Made by a program: the position numbers and the translations under genes | Shown: positions 22,870 to 34,912 of the stretch, one piece after another | Layout: each line of letters begins with the position of its first letter | Numbering within the stretch: the first letter of the stretch is position 1 | NCBI GenBank assembly: GCA_016271365.2 | Contig: CM028129.1 | Location: 1,011,419,501-1,011,483,500, forward strand | Length of the DNA: 64,000 bases | Direction of reading: 5' to 3' | DNA from: Neoceratodus forsteri | Taxonomy: Eukaryota > Chordata > Ceratodontiformes > Ceratodontidae | Notes under the pieces: generated by a model | What the model saw: only the letters and a program-made list of their open reading frames with translations | Database searches by the model: none | Told to the model about the DNA's origin: nothing

Positions 22870-23170
22870 ACTAGTGTTTAAGATACACAAAAAAGGCCCA
22901 CCAAGAGTCTCTAGTGACTGATCAGAAAATGATTACATTTGGGGCTCAAAGCAAAACGAATCAAAGTCCCGATGTGTTTATAATAAATCAGATAAAGTCC
23001 CAAAAAGGATACAGTTCCATTAAATGAGATCTCCACTGTAGACCTGCCACATCGGGGTATAACCTAGACTTTTATGGGATTCAATAGTCAAATTTTGTAC
23101 CTTCAGGTATTCACCTCATCAGACGATTCCTCTTCCAATGAAACCAGGTGAGCCTTAACAGGTACATGTT
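22870..23170 (-). other. Possible Penelope-like terminal region with a hammerhead-like core
   Basis: On the minus strand, about 23120-23085 reads GTCTGATGAGGTGAATACC followed by TGAAGGTAC. CTGATGA, a short hairpin and GAA resemble a hammerhead ribozyme core, a known feature of PLE terminal repeats. The fit is imperfect: an extra U sits before GAA and the conserved A after it is G. Further along, TTTATTATAAACACATCGGG resembles the TTTATTACCACAAACATCGG of the foldback at 59400. Assignment to a PLE is a guess. Confidence 0.25.
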
Positions 23171-23179
23171 GTTGACTCC

Positions 23180-23950
23180 ATTTTAGGGTGTCGTTATGGA
23201 TCCATAAAGAGAAAAATTCTCCCTTGATGTGCTGCACGGAGCTTCGCAGGAGAGATTATGCTGTGTTATATGGAGGCCTCTTGGAGCATGGCCCTCATTC
23301 CATCAAACCTCTTCCTCTTCTGGCGTGTGGCATACCCAGTGTCTGGATAAAGATAAACCCTTTGCCCATCCTGTAACAGAGGTCCCCGATGACATGCGAA
23401 GGCCAGAAGTGCGTCCCTTGTACCAGAGCCGTCTGTTACCAGTACAATTGCTCTCAGTGCCTCTGGATTATCTGGCCTTCCTCTCTGCATAACTCGGTAG
23501 GCTTTCTGGAAGGACTGTGTTTTTGAGGTGATCTCTTCCCCTAGTTTATAGTGAACAATTCCTGTAAGAAAAGCAAGATATGATCGCCTTCACACTCTTC
23601 TGGCATCCCTAAGATGCGTATATTTGAAGAACGGACTTGATTTTCTAAAGTCTCTAAACAAGCCTTCCAATGCAAGCTTTCTTTTATTACTGTGGAGACA
23701 GCTCCCATAGCCAAGTTGGCCCTTTTCGCTGCATTTATTGCCGTAGATTGAACCGAGTCCAGTGTGGTCTCCAGTACCGAGACTCTGCTGGTAAGACTAT
23801 CAAATTTGTCAGACAAATTTCCCACCAAGGCAATCAGTCAAGAAAGTTTCAAACCGATTGTTTGCAGGGTCTCCTCTCCCTACACCTTGGCAGATTCCTT
23901 CGATCTGGCCTGGTTTGACCTCATGGTTGGAGCTGCAGGTTATTATCAGT
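23180..23950 (-). pseudogene. L1/Tx1-type LINE ORF1 (RNA-binding protein) remnant
   Basis: On the minus strand, 23828-23541 encodes a heptad-rich stretch (VSVLETTLDSVQSTAINAAK), then LENQVRSSNIRILGMPEECE, the start of the RRM-like domain of L1/Tx1 ORF1 proteins (LENRSRRNNIRI in relatives). After a frameshift, 23490-23266 encodes GQRVYLYPDTGYATRQKRKR, the conserved block near the C-terminus, and HNLLCEAPCS follows. ORF1 proteins of this type trimerise and coat the element RNA. The matching ORF2 would be expected at lower coordinates on this strand. The ORF2 seen here is at higher coordinates, so this is probably a separate copy. Confidence 0.7.
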
Positions 23951-24169
23951 AAGGCTGTAATTTTTTTACAATTTTTGGGGGAAATTTCATGGCAGCTGCA
24001 GGGAGAAAAGCAGCATTACTCAGAATTACACTGAAGCTGCGTGATGCTTAAAATGGTTATGTTTAATTGTTACACAAAAAATTAACACATCTGCAAATAA
24101 ATACATCATTAAAAGCCTTTAGGAGCATATTCCCCAGGTGTCTAAGATCTAATGTAGGTAGATGAGACC

Positions 24170-25320
24170 TTTTTTTATTTTATTTATTGAAATCTTGGAT
24201 GGCACCTGTGAGCAGATGCTCATTGAGATGTTCCACGTCAGATACATTAACACAAGAAGACACAATAAAGGTGCAGTAATTGTACATACAGAGTATAAAA
24301 AAATTCAACAGTACATGGGTTGCAATGACAAACAGTTACACAAATTGTGCTAAGGCATAGTACATGGTATGCCAGCATCCTGCAGAAGAGAGAGAGGCAG
24401 AGGCAGACTGTTAGGGCGAGGTAGGGAGGGGCAATGGGAGCTGGGACATCGTGCAGAAGAGAGAGAGGCAGAGGCAGACTGTTAGGGTGAGGTAGGGAGG
24501 GGCAGTGGGAACTGGGATAGGAAGGGCAGAGGGAAAGAAGAGCCAAGGGATGGGGGTGGGAGGCAAGTGCTAGGGTATAAGGGGTGGGAGGCAAGTGCTT
24601 GGGCAAAGACTTAACTTGGCAGGTCAGGAGTTGGAAGTGCTGAGGCAGACTAAAACTGCGGGTGCAGACTAGCGGGGGCACCTACAGGTACTATTGTCGG
24701 TGAGGTGCTGATGGAGTTTGCGCTTAAAGGAACCAAGGGTTGTGACTCCGGCTATGTCAGGTGGTAGACCATTTGTCCACAGAGGGGTGAACAAAAGATT
24801 GCTGATCCATAGTTGTGCAGCACCTGGGCACATGGAATACTTGTGTAGTCAAGTTCCTGGTGTGCCTGATATGTGTAGGTTGTGGCAGAAGGCTCATAAC
24901 TCCTTGAGGAAGTAAGTTTAGTGAGACCTTTTTTGCGAGTAGGCAGGTTTGGTAAAGTATTCTGTTCTTCAGTTGAAGCCTGCCAGATTACGCATAAAGC
25001 TAACAGATGTGTATGAGTTCTGGGGATTAGTGAGCAGGCGTCAGGCTTTGTTTAAGGCTGTTGGGAGGCATTGGAGCACTGTGTCAGTAGCACAGCCATA
25101 GACAGCTATGCCATAGTCAATCAAGGTGATGAGTGAACTATTAATTTCCAAGTTCAGAGCTTCATAGGTCAAGCAGTGTCTAAGCCTGTAGAGGTTACCG
25201 ATCCTGGTGTTAAAGGCTTTGGCCATGATATCAGTGTGCTATGTGTAAGACAGGGCAGTGTCCATTGTGATTCCCAAGTGTGAGGCTTTGGTGGGCCCAC
25301 TGCCACAAAAAGGGATCTGA
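24170..25320 (-). mobile_element. L2-like LINE, 3' part
   Basis: On the minus strand, 25226-25041 encodes AFNTRIGNLYRLRHCLTYEA then SLITLIDYGIAVYGCA, the post-RT block of L2-like elements (K....L..L.Y....L....R..L....I..ILDYG..VY). Downstream a degraded SFKRKLHQHL (about 24715) matches the C-terminal F K..L...L block. The 3' UTR ends at about 24175 in an AATAAAATAAAAAAAA tail. RT catalytic motifs and endonuclease are absent. A 71-bp tandem duplication lies in the 3' UTR. Confidence 0.65.
24382..24523. repeat. 71-bp tandem duplication in an L2 3' UTR
   Basis: Two copies, starting at about 24382 and 24453, share GCAGAAGAGAGAGAGGCAG and AGGTAGGGAGGGGCA with only a few differences. Confidence 0.9.
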
Positions 25321-25439
25321 GATAGTTAACAGATTTGTTTGTGCCATTGCCTCTAAAAGGGGTGCATACTCACTTAAGAACTGTGTGCAAACCACATGCC
25401 ATGCTCAGAGTTCTGTGTCTGTATAGCAATAGAAATTAG

Positions 25440-28400
25440 AGAAGGGAAACTACCTTGGGCAAAAAGAATAAAGAATACATTTATTGTCCTGGAGGCCATT
25501 AAGGACAAATTGCATGTCTTTCCAATGAGCTTGATAGCCATCCGAGATCCAAAGGCAAAGTAAGAGGAGCTGTGAAGCTAACACATAGAGACATAAATAT
25601 AGTAAATTTAACCCCCACTGCACAGTGGATAAATGAAATAAAGAAAGAGGAACCCTAGACCTATGTCCCCTCCAAAGAAAATGGATAATCAGTCTTTGCC
25701 AGTCATGAAAATAGTAACTAGCTGGGTAAAGTGGGAGAGTTTGCAGATAAAATAATATTCTCGGTAATATGTTTTGTGAATAACTTCTAATCGCTTCAAA
25801 AAAGGGATGCCTAATTGTGACCAGCAACATAAATCCTTCACTATAGACTATGACAAAGATTCATAGTTTTTTTTCCATATTTTCCTTTTTCCGCCTGTCA
25901 CCCCGTGGTGACCCCCATCAGACCACCCTCACCAGCTCCTCCAGAACTTACCTTGCTGCAGCGTCCTCTGCCCCAGGACTTGAGTGGGTGCCTTGCCACC
26001 AGTGCAGAGTCTGCAAGGGGATTGTCATTCATTGCCGTGGGTGGATTTTTCCACCAGTTTTCTCCCCTTACATCTCTGGAGCCCCAGAGCAAGGATGTGA
26101 CAAGTGCATGAAGGCCTGAACTTTGCCTTGGCCTGAATGACCTCGATCCCTCCAACCAGCCTAGAATGAAGCCCCCCTCCATTGCCCCCACTACCCTCAT
26201 GCTTCCACGTGGTAGTAGTCAAAGGTCAGGAGGGCTCACATCTCTTATCTTGGAGAGGAGAGCTACTAGAAAGCCCCTAAATCTTCACCCACCCCCCCCA
26301 GACTGACCCCTGGCAACCCATATTCATCACCAACCTTTGGTCGCTGGCATGGGAGGAGGTAAGGTATCAGTGCCTCCGTCCTCCACGTCACTGGGACTAA
26401 GGTTCATAGTTAAGTAACTCCAAATGGTCTGGATTTTTAGTGAGATAGACCCCTAGGTACTTGAGAGAATTTCAGCTTCATTGAATATGAAATAAATCTT
26501 TAATGTGAGATGGGGGAGAATAATTAAAGGCTAACACCTCTGTTTTATTTCTATTTAACCAGAAGTCAGCTACAAGTTCAAATCAAGTCAGTAGTTCAGA
26601 AATTCCCAAAACTGGGGATAGAGGGCAGTCTTGTTGGCTGCCACTCCTTAAAGCAAAAGATTGTGAGATAGAACCAATGATTTTAACAAAAGCAAAAGAA
26701 GAGTGATAATTGTAACATTACGAGAAAATCTGAGGAAAACCCAAATACTGCTAATGTAGCCCATAAAAATGTCCATGGCACATGGTCGAAGGCCGTTTCT
26801 GCATCCAAGCTAGCCAGAACCAGGGGTATAGACCAGTGATGAACTTGATCTAAGAGAAGTAATGTTCTCTGCACATTATCATGAGCTTGTCGTCGACATA
26901 CAGATGCAGCCTGGTCCATATCCAGTAAAGAGGGAAGAAGGTCCTTAAGCTGCAGAACCCAAATAGACATGAACAATTTTTTATCAAAATTCAAGACAGA
27001 AATAGGGCAGTATGAGGCTGGTAAAGTGGGATCCTTACCTGGTTAAGGAAGGGCAGTTAGGATAGCCTACTACAGTGAAGATGGGGGTGTATACCCCACC
27101 CGAAAGGAATGGTAGAGGCATATGAGAAGAGGGTTAAGAAGATCATAAATAGGGGTGCTTTATAAAATTCTGAGGGAAAGCCATCTATACCTAGGCACTT
27201 ATCTATTTTAGCTGACCATACACCACAGAGGACCTGTTCCAAAGTAATAGGGGAAGTGAGTGCCTGAACCTGTTCTGTAGACAGTGTGGGAAGATGGGTC
27301 TGGTGAAGAAACTGTTAAATTTGTTGATCAGATCGTAATGGTCCCTTTGTCATATATAAAATCAAATAATATGTTTTAAATATGTGTAAGATGTTAGCTT
27401 CATGATGAGTGATTAGGCCTGCTTCGGTATTGTGCAACTTAATTATAGTGGCCCTTACTGTATGCATTCTGAGGCGCCTGGCTACAATACAGGCTCCTTA
27501 CACTCCCTGCTCATAATATCAGTATCTAAGATAAAAAGGAGCATGTTCTACTTTCTGGTCAAGAAGCTTCTGAAGTTGAACTGTGACGTCCAAAAGCTGT
27601 GGGTATACTGATGTGTCTCTTTGCATAAGGAACATCTGTAAGGAGTGTAAAGTATGTTGAAGTTCTAGCAACATACTTTCTCGAGCTTTGTGCGAAGTCA
27701 CGGAATGTGCTATTTTAGTTCCTCTTAGAACCGATATGTGTATCCCATAAGATACTAGTAGTAGTATCCCTGCTACCATTATCTTAAAGGAACTGAGTAA
27801 CTTAATGCTCCAATTTCATAAAAAGCTCTTGATCACACAGTAGGCCTGGGTGGAGGCACTAAGTAGTTTGGCATCTAGGTTTTCCTAAAGAAAAAAGAGT
27901 GCTAAATGGAATATGGTCAGATAGATGCAGCAAGCCATGCTGGACTTCATGTAACCTATCTACTTGCTCTGTTGTAGTAAGAATGTAGTCCAGCCTGGCA
28001 TAGTTACTATGGTGAGGGGAATAATGGGTGTAGCCTCTGTGTAAGGGATGAAGATGTCCCCAGGTGCCAAGGATACCTATATGTCGGACAGTGTCATGTA
28101 GATATTTTTGTGCTGCAGGGGAGTGGTGGGACTTTGGGTTGGAAGCATCTAAATCCGGATGTAATGTAAAGCTCAGGTCCCCACCCCAAATAAGCTGTCC
28201 ACGCAACAATTTGAGTAATACTGAAAAGAAGGAAGGCAAAGTTCTACAATCTGTACCTGGGGGAAAATAGAAATTTACTAACATAAGGGAGCAGCCATAT
28301 AAAGTACCCATAAAATTACATATCTTCCTGATGCATCCACCTTGCAATGATGAATTTCAAATGGGAGTCCATGCTGAAGGAGCATTGACCCCACCCCCGG

Positions 28401-28652
28401 TCTGTGCCGTGATTTATAAGAAGGAAAAAAAACAAACTAAATCCCAACTTTAAATATTTTTTTATGTTCATCTGGAGACAAATGCGTCTCTTGGACGAAA
28501 ATGATATGGGCCTGGTACTGCCAAAAATATTGAAGGAGGTGGTATCTTTCAATAGGATTATTTATCCCAATTACATTATATGGCAAAACTTCAGTGTAGG
28601 GGGCCATAGTAAATGAAGAATAATGTAACACACGATGCAACAACTTGCTCAT
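25440..28652 (-). mobile_element. L1/Tx1-type LINE ORF2, degraded
   Basis: Minus-strand order matches an ORF2. The APE endonuclease start is at about 28560 (NVIGINNPIERYHLLQYF, then IIFVQETHLSPDE). Endonuclease middle and end lie in 28347-27859 (LVNFYFPPG, WGGDLSFTLHPDLD, ARLDYIL, LSDHIPF). The segment before the RT is at 27242-27057 (KCLGIDGFPSEFYKA), and the RT at 26994-26683 (LPSLLDMDQAASVCRR, motif A ASLDAETAFDHVPW). The KYLGVYLTKN block is near 26440. After an inserted retroposon, the C-terminal NILPRILFYLQTLPLYPAS lies at 25830-25450. The motif C (YADD) region is missing and frames change often, so it is inactive. ORF1-like sequence of the same type lies at 38900-39830, possibly the other half before later insertions. 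Confidence 0.7.
25869..26402 (-). mobile_element. Retroposon (SINE-like) with 9-bp target duplication and A-tail
   Basis: The segment is GC-rich, unlike its host. It is flanked by TTCATAGTT at 25860-25868 and 26403-26411, and on the minus strand ends in AAAAAAAAC at the duplication. It interrupts L1/Tx1 ORF2 between the KYLG block and the NILPRILF block. The first ~150 bp resemble the head of the SINE at 42850 (shared GGGTTGC, a G-rich run, and AGCTCTCCTCTCC). The 3' parts differ. No protein is encoded. Confidence 0.5.
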
Positions 28653-28654
28653 GG

Positions 28655-29738
28655 CCTGAAGAGGAGACCACCTGCTTTACAAAGCCCCCTCTATCAGATA
28701 TTACCCATGCCTTACAGAATACATTAATATTTTGACACAGAAAGGATATCTGGTTAATATGTCCATCCCAAACTACAACAAGGTATGCATTACTCATACC
28801 TACAAACAATTTGCCAATAGGACAATATTTAAATATCCAAACACTACAACAAAACAGTATTAAACACAGCAAGTTTCCAAGGTAGGGACCAGGGAGCAAA
28901 GTATATCATCCTACTCCTATGTAATGTCTGATGATGGAATGATATTACAAGAGGTGCATTTAGATCTAGTCTAGACCCCAAAGTTCAGTTCGAACCTGAG
29001 GAAAAGCTAGTCAGTCAGCCATATATACAGCATTCAGAGCTTCCATCCTCAACCCACCCCTAGTAAACCCCTAGTAAACCAGTAACAAGGTAAAGGGGAG
29101 CAAAATAATCCTACTGAGGAGCTTAAAGACTATAAGCAGCTCTGTGACACTAAATAATTGCTCCCATAAGCTCCCTTGCAAAGCCCATAGAAACAGGAAA
29201 AGCCTGTAACATAATAAAAATAAAAATGATATCCTAAGTGATATAAAACAATGAAGGATTCCGTGTCCATGCGAGCAAGTACAAAAAATAAGTACTCCAA
29301 TAAGGAGATATATGGTGAGCACATTCCCCATAAAGGATAATGATATATTAAAAAGGACTCACAATTGTTCCAGGCAGTTTTTTGGGAGATAGTTATTCTA
29401 TTGCACTAATAATTTATCAGCCTACTTTCTGTCCACCCCTTCTGACAACTATGCTTATAGAGCAGAAACCGATGAAAGAACAGAGCATTACACACTGGGT
29501 CCTCCACATAACAGCCAAAATGCATATTGGATAAAATAATACAATGAACCCCCACAAAAACCCCAAATGCCCCTATATAATCAAGTATAACAAATATTAT
29601 TAAAAAAAAAAAACTTCCTTAAAAACACACAGATAACAAAAGCATGGGGCATGGCTGAGAAACAGAACCAGCTAGAAGGAGAGTAGGGCATAGCAGAAGG
29701 GAAGGATTGTGCAGCATTTAAGTGAGACAGGGTGATCT
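28655..29738. other. No recognisable gene
   Basis: A+T-rich sequence between L1/Tx1 ORF2 (minus) and the CR1 (plus). It could include the region upstream of ORF2 of the L1/Tx1 copy. There is an A run at about 29604-29613. No domain was recognised in its open frames. Confidence 0.4.
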
Positions 29739-29744
29739 CTCAGA

Positions 29745-30290
29745 ATGAGAGTAAGGTTAGTAGGAAAGCGTTTGGACCCAAATGTCATAGTGTTGGGGGA
29801 CTCAATCCTAAAAGGGGTCAGATGGGGAAGCAAAGTGGAGTTTCATAGTAGTATATGGGTGGAATCAGTACCGGGATTGACTGCAGGTAGGGCAGATGGT
29901 CTATTCTCAAGTGTGGAAGAAGAAGTAGGGAGAAACTGCTTGTAATTGTGCACTTGGGTACAAATGACTTGTGGGGCAATACAGTTGAGGTGGTAAGGGA
30001 GAAGTTCGAGGAACTGGGGAAGTTGTGTGAGGAGGCAGGGAGATCAGTGGCTTTCTTGGAAGTGTTCCCAGTATGCAGGGAAAGTGTGGTGAGGAAAGTA
30101 ACGATAGCGAAATTCAATACTTGGCTGAGAGTGTAGTGTCTAACCAAAGGGTAAGGGTTAGTGGGAGGCTGGGGGAACACCTGGGACAGCAGTGACCTAT
30201 TTGCAGGGATAGGTTTCATTTGAGTAAGATGGGGCAGGGGGTACTGAAACAGAAGCTAGGAGAATACATAGCAACTAAGGTGGATTTAAA
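29745..30290 (+). pseudogene. CR1 ORF1, SGNH/esterase-like domain
   Basis: The first frame (29745-29945) has VIVLGDSILKGV, the SGNH block I with the nucleophile Ser in GDS. After a frameshift, 29948-30136 has MHLGTNDLWGNTVEVV, the G.ND block. A further piece near 30195-30260 reads CRDRFHLSKMGQGVLK, the D..H block with the catalytic Asp and His. Esterase domains in ORF1 of CR1-type LINEs are documented in the literature; their role is thought to be lipid or membrane related but is not settled. All catalytic residues can be read but sit in three frames. Confidence 0.7.
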
Positions 30291-30418
30291 GTAGGTGCAG
30301 GGGGAGGTGAGTGTGCAGCAGGAAGGCAGAACTGCCAGAAAGGGGAGCTGGATGAGTTTACCACCCAAGCTAGCAAGGATGGCATCGGAGAAGGGTCACA
30401 GGTGAAGGTCTGAAGGGA

Positions 30419-31430
30419 GTGAAATGGGTCAAGGAAGGAAGGGGAATGGGCTGGAGGGTTGTCTCACTGAATGCAAGAATCCTGAGGAACAAATCAGCCA
30501 AGCTACAGACCCTCTTGGCAGAAGGGGTGGTGAACATTGCAGCCATCATGGAAACTTGGGCCACCCATTACCAGGTCTGGAATATGATGATCCCAGGGTA
30601 TAGGTTATGCAGAAATGATAGGGGAAAGGGCAAAGAGGTGGGTGGCAATCTACGTAAGGGAGGGGATAAGGTGTACAAGGGAGGAAGGGGAGGAGTGGAG
30701 GACAGAGGCATTATGGATGCAATTCCAGGATTCCAAAGGTAGGACACTGAGGATGGTGGTAGTGTACAGGTGACCAGCTCAAGCAGATGACCTGGACAGG
30801 GAGTTAGCAGAGCAGGTTAGGTGGGTCTGTGGGAAGGGGAACACAGTGATAGTGGGGGACTTCAATCTGCCAGGGGCGGATTGGAGCACCCCATCCACCT
30901 CGAGTGCAAGGGAGCAAATCCTCCTGGAAGCATTCCAGGACAGCTTCCTGACTCAGTTGGTCAATGAGCAAGCTCGGCTGGAAAAAGTTCTGGACCTGGT
31001 ACTGTCAAGCTGGGAGGCTGTATGGGAGCTGGGGGTGGAGGACCCGCTGGCTGGGAGTGATCACCACTCGATGTGGTTCACATTCTACATGGGCATGGAG
31101 GCTGGGTGTATGGGAACCAAGGTGGTTGACTTCAGGCAGGCAGACTTTGGCAAGATGGGGGAAACTTTGAGGAGGCATCTGGCAGAATTTCACCCATGTT
31201 TGGATGAAAAACAAAAATGGGAGATCACAAAATGGGGGCTAGTGGAGGCTACTGGGTCATGTACCAAGTCACAGAGCAAGAAGGGAAGAGCTAGGAAACC
31301 TAGCTTGTTGAATCAGGAGGTCTTGGAAGGGGTGAGGGCTAAAAAACAGCATTCAAGAGGTTCAAGAAATCCAGAAAGGGGGGAGGACAAGGAAGTGTAT
31401 GCGAGGAAGTCCAAGGAGGTAACCTGATTA
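30419..31430 (+). pseudogene. CR1 ORF2, APE endonuclease and linker
   Basis: 30419-30742 encodes the N-terminal block RVVSLNARILRNKSAKLQTL and AAIMETWA, giving the catalytic Asn and Glu. After a frameshift, 30846-31427 encodes IVGDFNLPGADWS (GDFN, catalytic Asp and Asn), LDLVLSS, and LAGSDHHSMWF with the catalytic SDH. It continues into the linker VDFRQADFGKMGETLRRHL. The enzyme nicks target DNA to start reverse transcription. The catalytic residues are intact, so only the frames are broken. Confidence 0.75.
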
Positions 31431-31599
31431 GTCAGGGTGGCCAAGCCATCTAGACAGCTGAGACTGGCACTGGGTATTAAGGAAGGTGAAAATGACTTCT
31501 TCAGATACATAAGGGAGAGAAGGATCTGCAAAGATTAGATAGTGAAGATTAGGAAGGGCGGGGTGGGATGGAGAAAGGGGCAGAGCAGGCAGAAGCACT

Positions 31600-33210
31600 A
31601 AATGGGTACTTCTGTTCTGTGTTCACGAAGGAGAAGGGTGGACAACTACCTCAGGGGATGGGGAGGTGGGCAGTGGAGGGAGGGGTGGCAGATGATGGTA
31701 ATTACAGAGGGCAGGGTGCTGGAGGGGCTGAAGGCACTGAGGGTAGATAAGGCACCAGGGCCAGACTGCATTCATCTGAGGGTGCATAAAGAGCTGGCAG
31801 AGGTCTTGGCGGGGCTGCTGGCAGATCTGTTCAATACCTTTCTGGATATAGGCTGTATACCACAAGACTGGAGGATGGCTCATGTGGGGCCCATCCATAA
31901 AAGTGACACAAAGGATGAACCCAGCAATTACAGACCAGTAAGCCTCACATCCATTGTAGGAAACTAATGGAAACAATCCTGAAGGAAAGGCTGGTGACCT
32001 TTTTGGAATTCAGTGGTCCCCAGGACAGTCACCAACATGGGTTTGTCTCAACTAGATCCTGCCAGACTAACCTAGTTGAGTATTATGACTGGGTGATGAG
32101 GGAACTGGACAAGAGACATGCAGTAAATGTCCTATATTTGGACTTCAGCAAGGCCTTTGATTCAGTACCTCATGGGCAGTTGGGGGGGGGAGCTGGAATA
32201 TGTGGGGGTAGGAACAAAGATGGTGACCTGGATAGCAAACTGTTTGAATGGAAGGCAAGCAATGGGTGGTGGTGGTGGTGGCGGGGGGAGCTCTCATCCC
32301 CAAGGCCTGTGAAGAGTGGGGTTCCACAGTGCTCGGTACTGGGCCTGGTGCTGTTTGGGATATTTATTGCAGATATCTCACAGGGCATCAGGAGTAAGAT
32401 CAGCCTGTTTGCAGATGATACAACGATAGGAGCAGTGGTGGACAACATAGAAGGGTGGCAGGGGCTATAGGACAACCTGACTAAACTGGAGGTTGGTCCA
32501 AAAAGTTGCAGTTGGAGTTCAATGCCAAGAAGTGCAAGGTACTACACTTCAGAGTGGACCCAGGAGGAGCTACCATTTGGGCGTGGTTCAGTTAGGTACC
32601 ACTGAGGAGGAAAAGAACCTAGGGGTGGTTATAATGGGGAATATGAGCAACTTGGGACAGTGCAGGATGGGGGCAGCAAAAGCCAACAGGATGCTGGGAT
32701 GCATTGCAAAGAGAATCTCCTCTAGGAGTAGGGAGGTGATCCATCCTTTGCATAGGTGACTGATCAGGCCACACCAGGAGTATTACATGCAGTACTGGTG
32801 TCCATTTCTGAAGAAGGATGCCAGATTACTGGAGGGGGTACCGTGCAGGGCAACAAAGATGATCCAGAGATTGGAGGACAAACCCTAAGAGGAAAGACTG
32901 AGGGAGTTAAATACTATATGCACTCTCTGGAGGAGAGGAGGAATCAGGGGAATATGACTGAAACCTTTAAATACTTGAAGGGGATAAACAAGACTAGTAC
33001 AGAGGGGGGTTTTAATTTGAGGAGGGGGAGGGACATGGACTCAGATTGGAGGGAGGAAGATTTAAGAGAGAGATGAAGAGACATTTCTTTACAGAGAGGG
33101 TGGTAGCTAAATGGAACACTCTCCTTGAGGAGGTGGTATCCTGTAAGATGGTGGACAGTTTTAAAAGAGAATGAGATGGGGGGGTGACTGTGGTGGGGGG
33201 CAGCTGCAAT
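31600..33210 (+). pseudogene. CR1 ORF2, reverse transcriptase and C-terminal region
   Basis: The linker end LNGYFCSVFTKEKGG is followed by LKALRVDKAPGPDCIHLRV (about 31730). LFNTFLDIGCIPQDWRMAHV and NYRPVSLTSIVGN lead into METILKERL (31967). Motif A reads YLDFSKAFDSVPHG (about 32140). A run of G residues near 32180 shifts the frame. [14 protein letters not shown] follows, with Gly of the usual PQGS changed to Cys, and SLFADDTTIGAVVDN (about 32403) with an intact catalytic pair. C-terminal blocks run to about 33200. Confidence 0.75.
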
Positions 33211-33290
33211 GTAAGTTGGTTAGCTGCACAATTGAGCAGACTTAATAGACTGCATGGCCTTTTTCTGCTGGCAGATTCATACGTTTATAG

Positions 33291-34165
33291 AAACGGTTCC
33301 CTATAAAAAAGAATACATAAGAAACATTTAAATAAATTAGATCAACGTATCCATGCCCATCGTTATATATAAATAACCTAAAAGAAATCTGATCCCCAAT
33401 TAAAGCTACCACAATGTACTACTTACTGTAGCACTATAGTTTAACTTTTCCAATAATCAGTTTGAAAGTGTGACAGTGGAAATAATCAGAAGAAAAAAAA
33501 TCACATCAAGGCTGGAGACAAACGGGCTACACCTGCTGCAAATGGGAGAAAACAAAAAAAGGATGGGGGGTGTTATTAATCATGCTTAATAACCAGAAAA
33601 AGCACACAGGGAACCAGTTTCTCAAGTCACATCAGCCTGTCCTCTAAACCTATCATAAAGTGTCACACTATTTCAGACCAACCATTTGTGCTATAATCAG
33701 ATAGTAATGGGAAAAAATTCTGCCAGAGTAAGGTATCATAAAAAGCTATTACTAACACCAACTTAAAATGAAAGAAAACCAGCAAGCTATATAATAGCAG
33801 ATCTGATTAGGCAAATAAGCATGCCTTAAAGTCACAATCAAATAAAGGAATGGGCTGTAAAACAGTGGGTAAACTGGTGGAAATAAAGAATGAGAGCCCT
33901 GGAAGTATGTTCTAAAAGTAGCAACTAAGATCAGTCACATAACAAGACAGAAGCATATTCACTTATTAAAGTGGCTCACAAAACCTTTCCAAGGCTACCT
34001 CGACAAACTTTTACAAAAGACTACAACCAGAGCAGACCATAATGGTTCATAATAGTAAAGAATCACCCAATTAGGTGCAACAACCCAATGCTACAAACTA
34101 AACTAAAAGTAGTCAAAGATAAGTCCGTAGCTGCAGGCTGTCACATAAGAGAGGAACAGGCCAGA
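33291..34165. other. No recognisable feature
   Basis: A+T-rich sequence with short A runs between two LINE copies. No domain or repeat was recognised. Confidence 0.4.
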
Positions 34166-34912
34166 CTAATTTTATTTATTTATTTATTAGAACATCAGTT
34201 TAACAACCTTTGAGCCAGAGGCTCATTTACAAAGGTACCTCATCACAGTGAGGACAAAACAGTGCAAGAAACAAACATCAAGGCAGACAAAAAATCTGAG
34301 TACATTTAGGAATCAGCCAAAAAATACAGGCATTTGTCAAACACAGTATACAACAGGCTTACATGTGCGCTTTACAGAGCAGACAATATACAGCAGTTAC
34401 ATGGAGATTGAGTCAGTGGGCAGATAAAGGTAAGTCTGGGTGGAAGACATCAGAAGAGGAGTGTGGAGAAGATAGTAGCAAGTAAAGGTAGAGCTGGACA
34501 GAAGGGCAGAGAGCGGCTCAGCGAGCTTTGTCTGGAAGGATAGGTGGAGGCTTAGAGGCAGGTACAGCTGCGTGTTGAGAGCAGGTGATTTCTAAGACTA
34601 GTTTTAAAATAAGATAACGAGGTGGCATCAGTGACTCTGGCGGGGAAGGCGTTATACCAACAGGGGGTTCAGTAGGGGTAAGCCCTTTGACCTTGCGAGG
34701 TTCTCGCCCTCGGTATAACCAGTGCAGTTTTGCGGGATATGCGGGTATGCACTGTAGGATTTGCACAGTGGATAGTGGTTGACAGACCCGGTGGGGATAG
34801 CCCAAGGAGTGATTTTTTTGTTAGGAGGCAGGTTTGGTATTTGAGGCGCTCATCTAGGTTGAGTAGATTAGCCATGGTGTAAAGACGGCAAGTGTGGGTT
34901 TGACTAGGAGCA

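Larger units (their letters stand above)
29740..33290 (+). mobile_element. CR1 LINE (subfamily C), most complete copy
   Basis: About 3.55 kb with every CR1 module in order: an SGNH esterase-like ORF1 end (29745-30290), an APE endonuclease (30419-31150), the EN-RT linker (31150-31600), a reverse transcriptase (31700-32480) and the C-terminal region with FFTERVVAKWN (about 33095). The 3' end is AGACTGCATGGCCTTTTTCT then CATACGTTTATAG, a CR1-type end that differs from subfamilies A, B and D. Frameshifts occur in each module, so it cannot move on its own. The 5' end of ORF1 is missing or unrecognisable. Confidence 0.85.
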
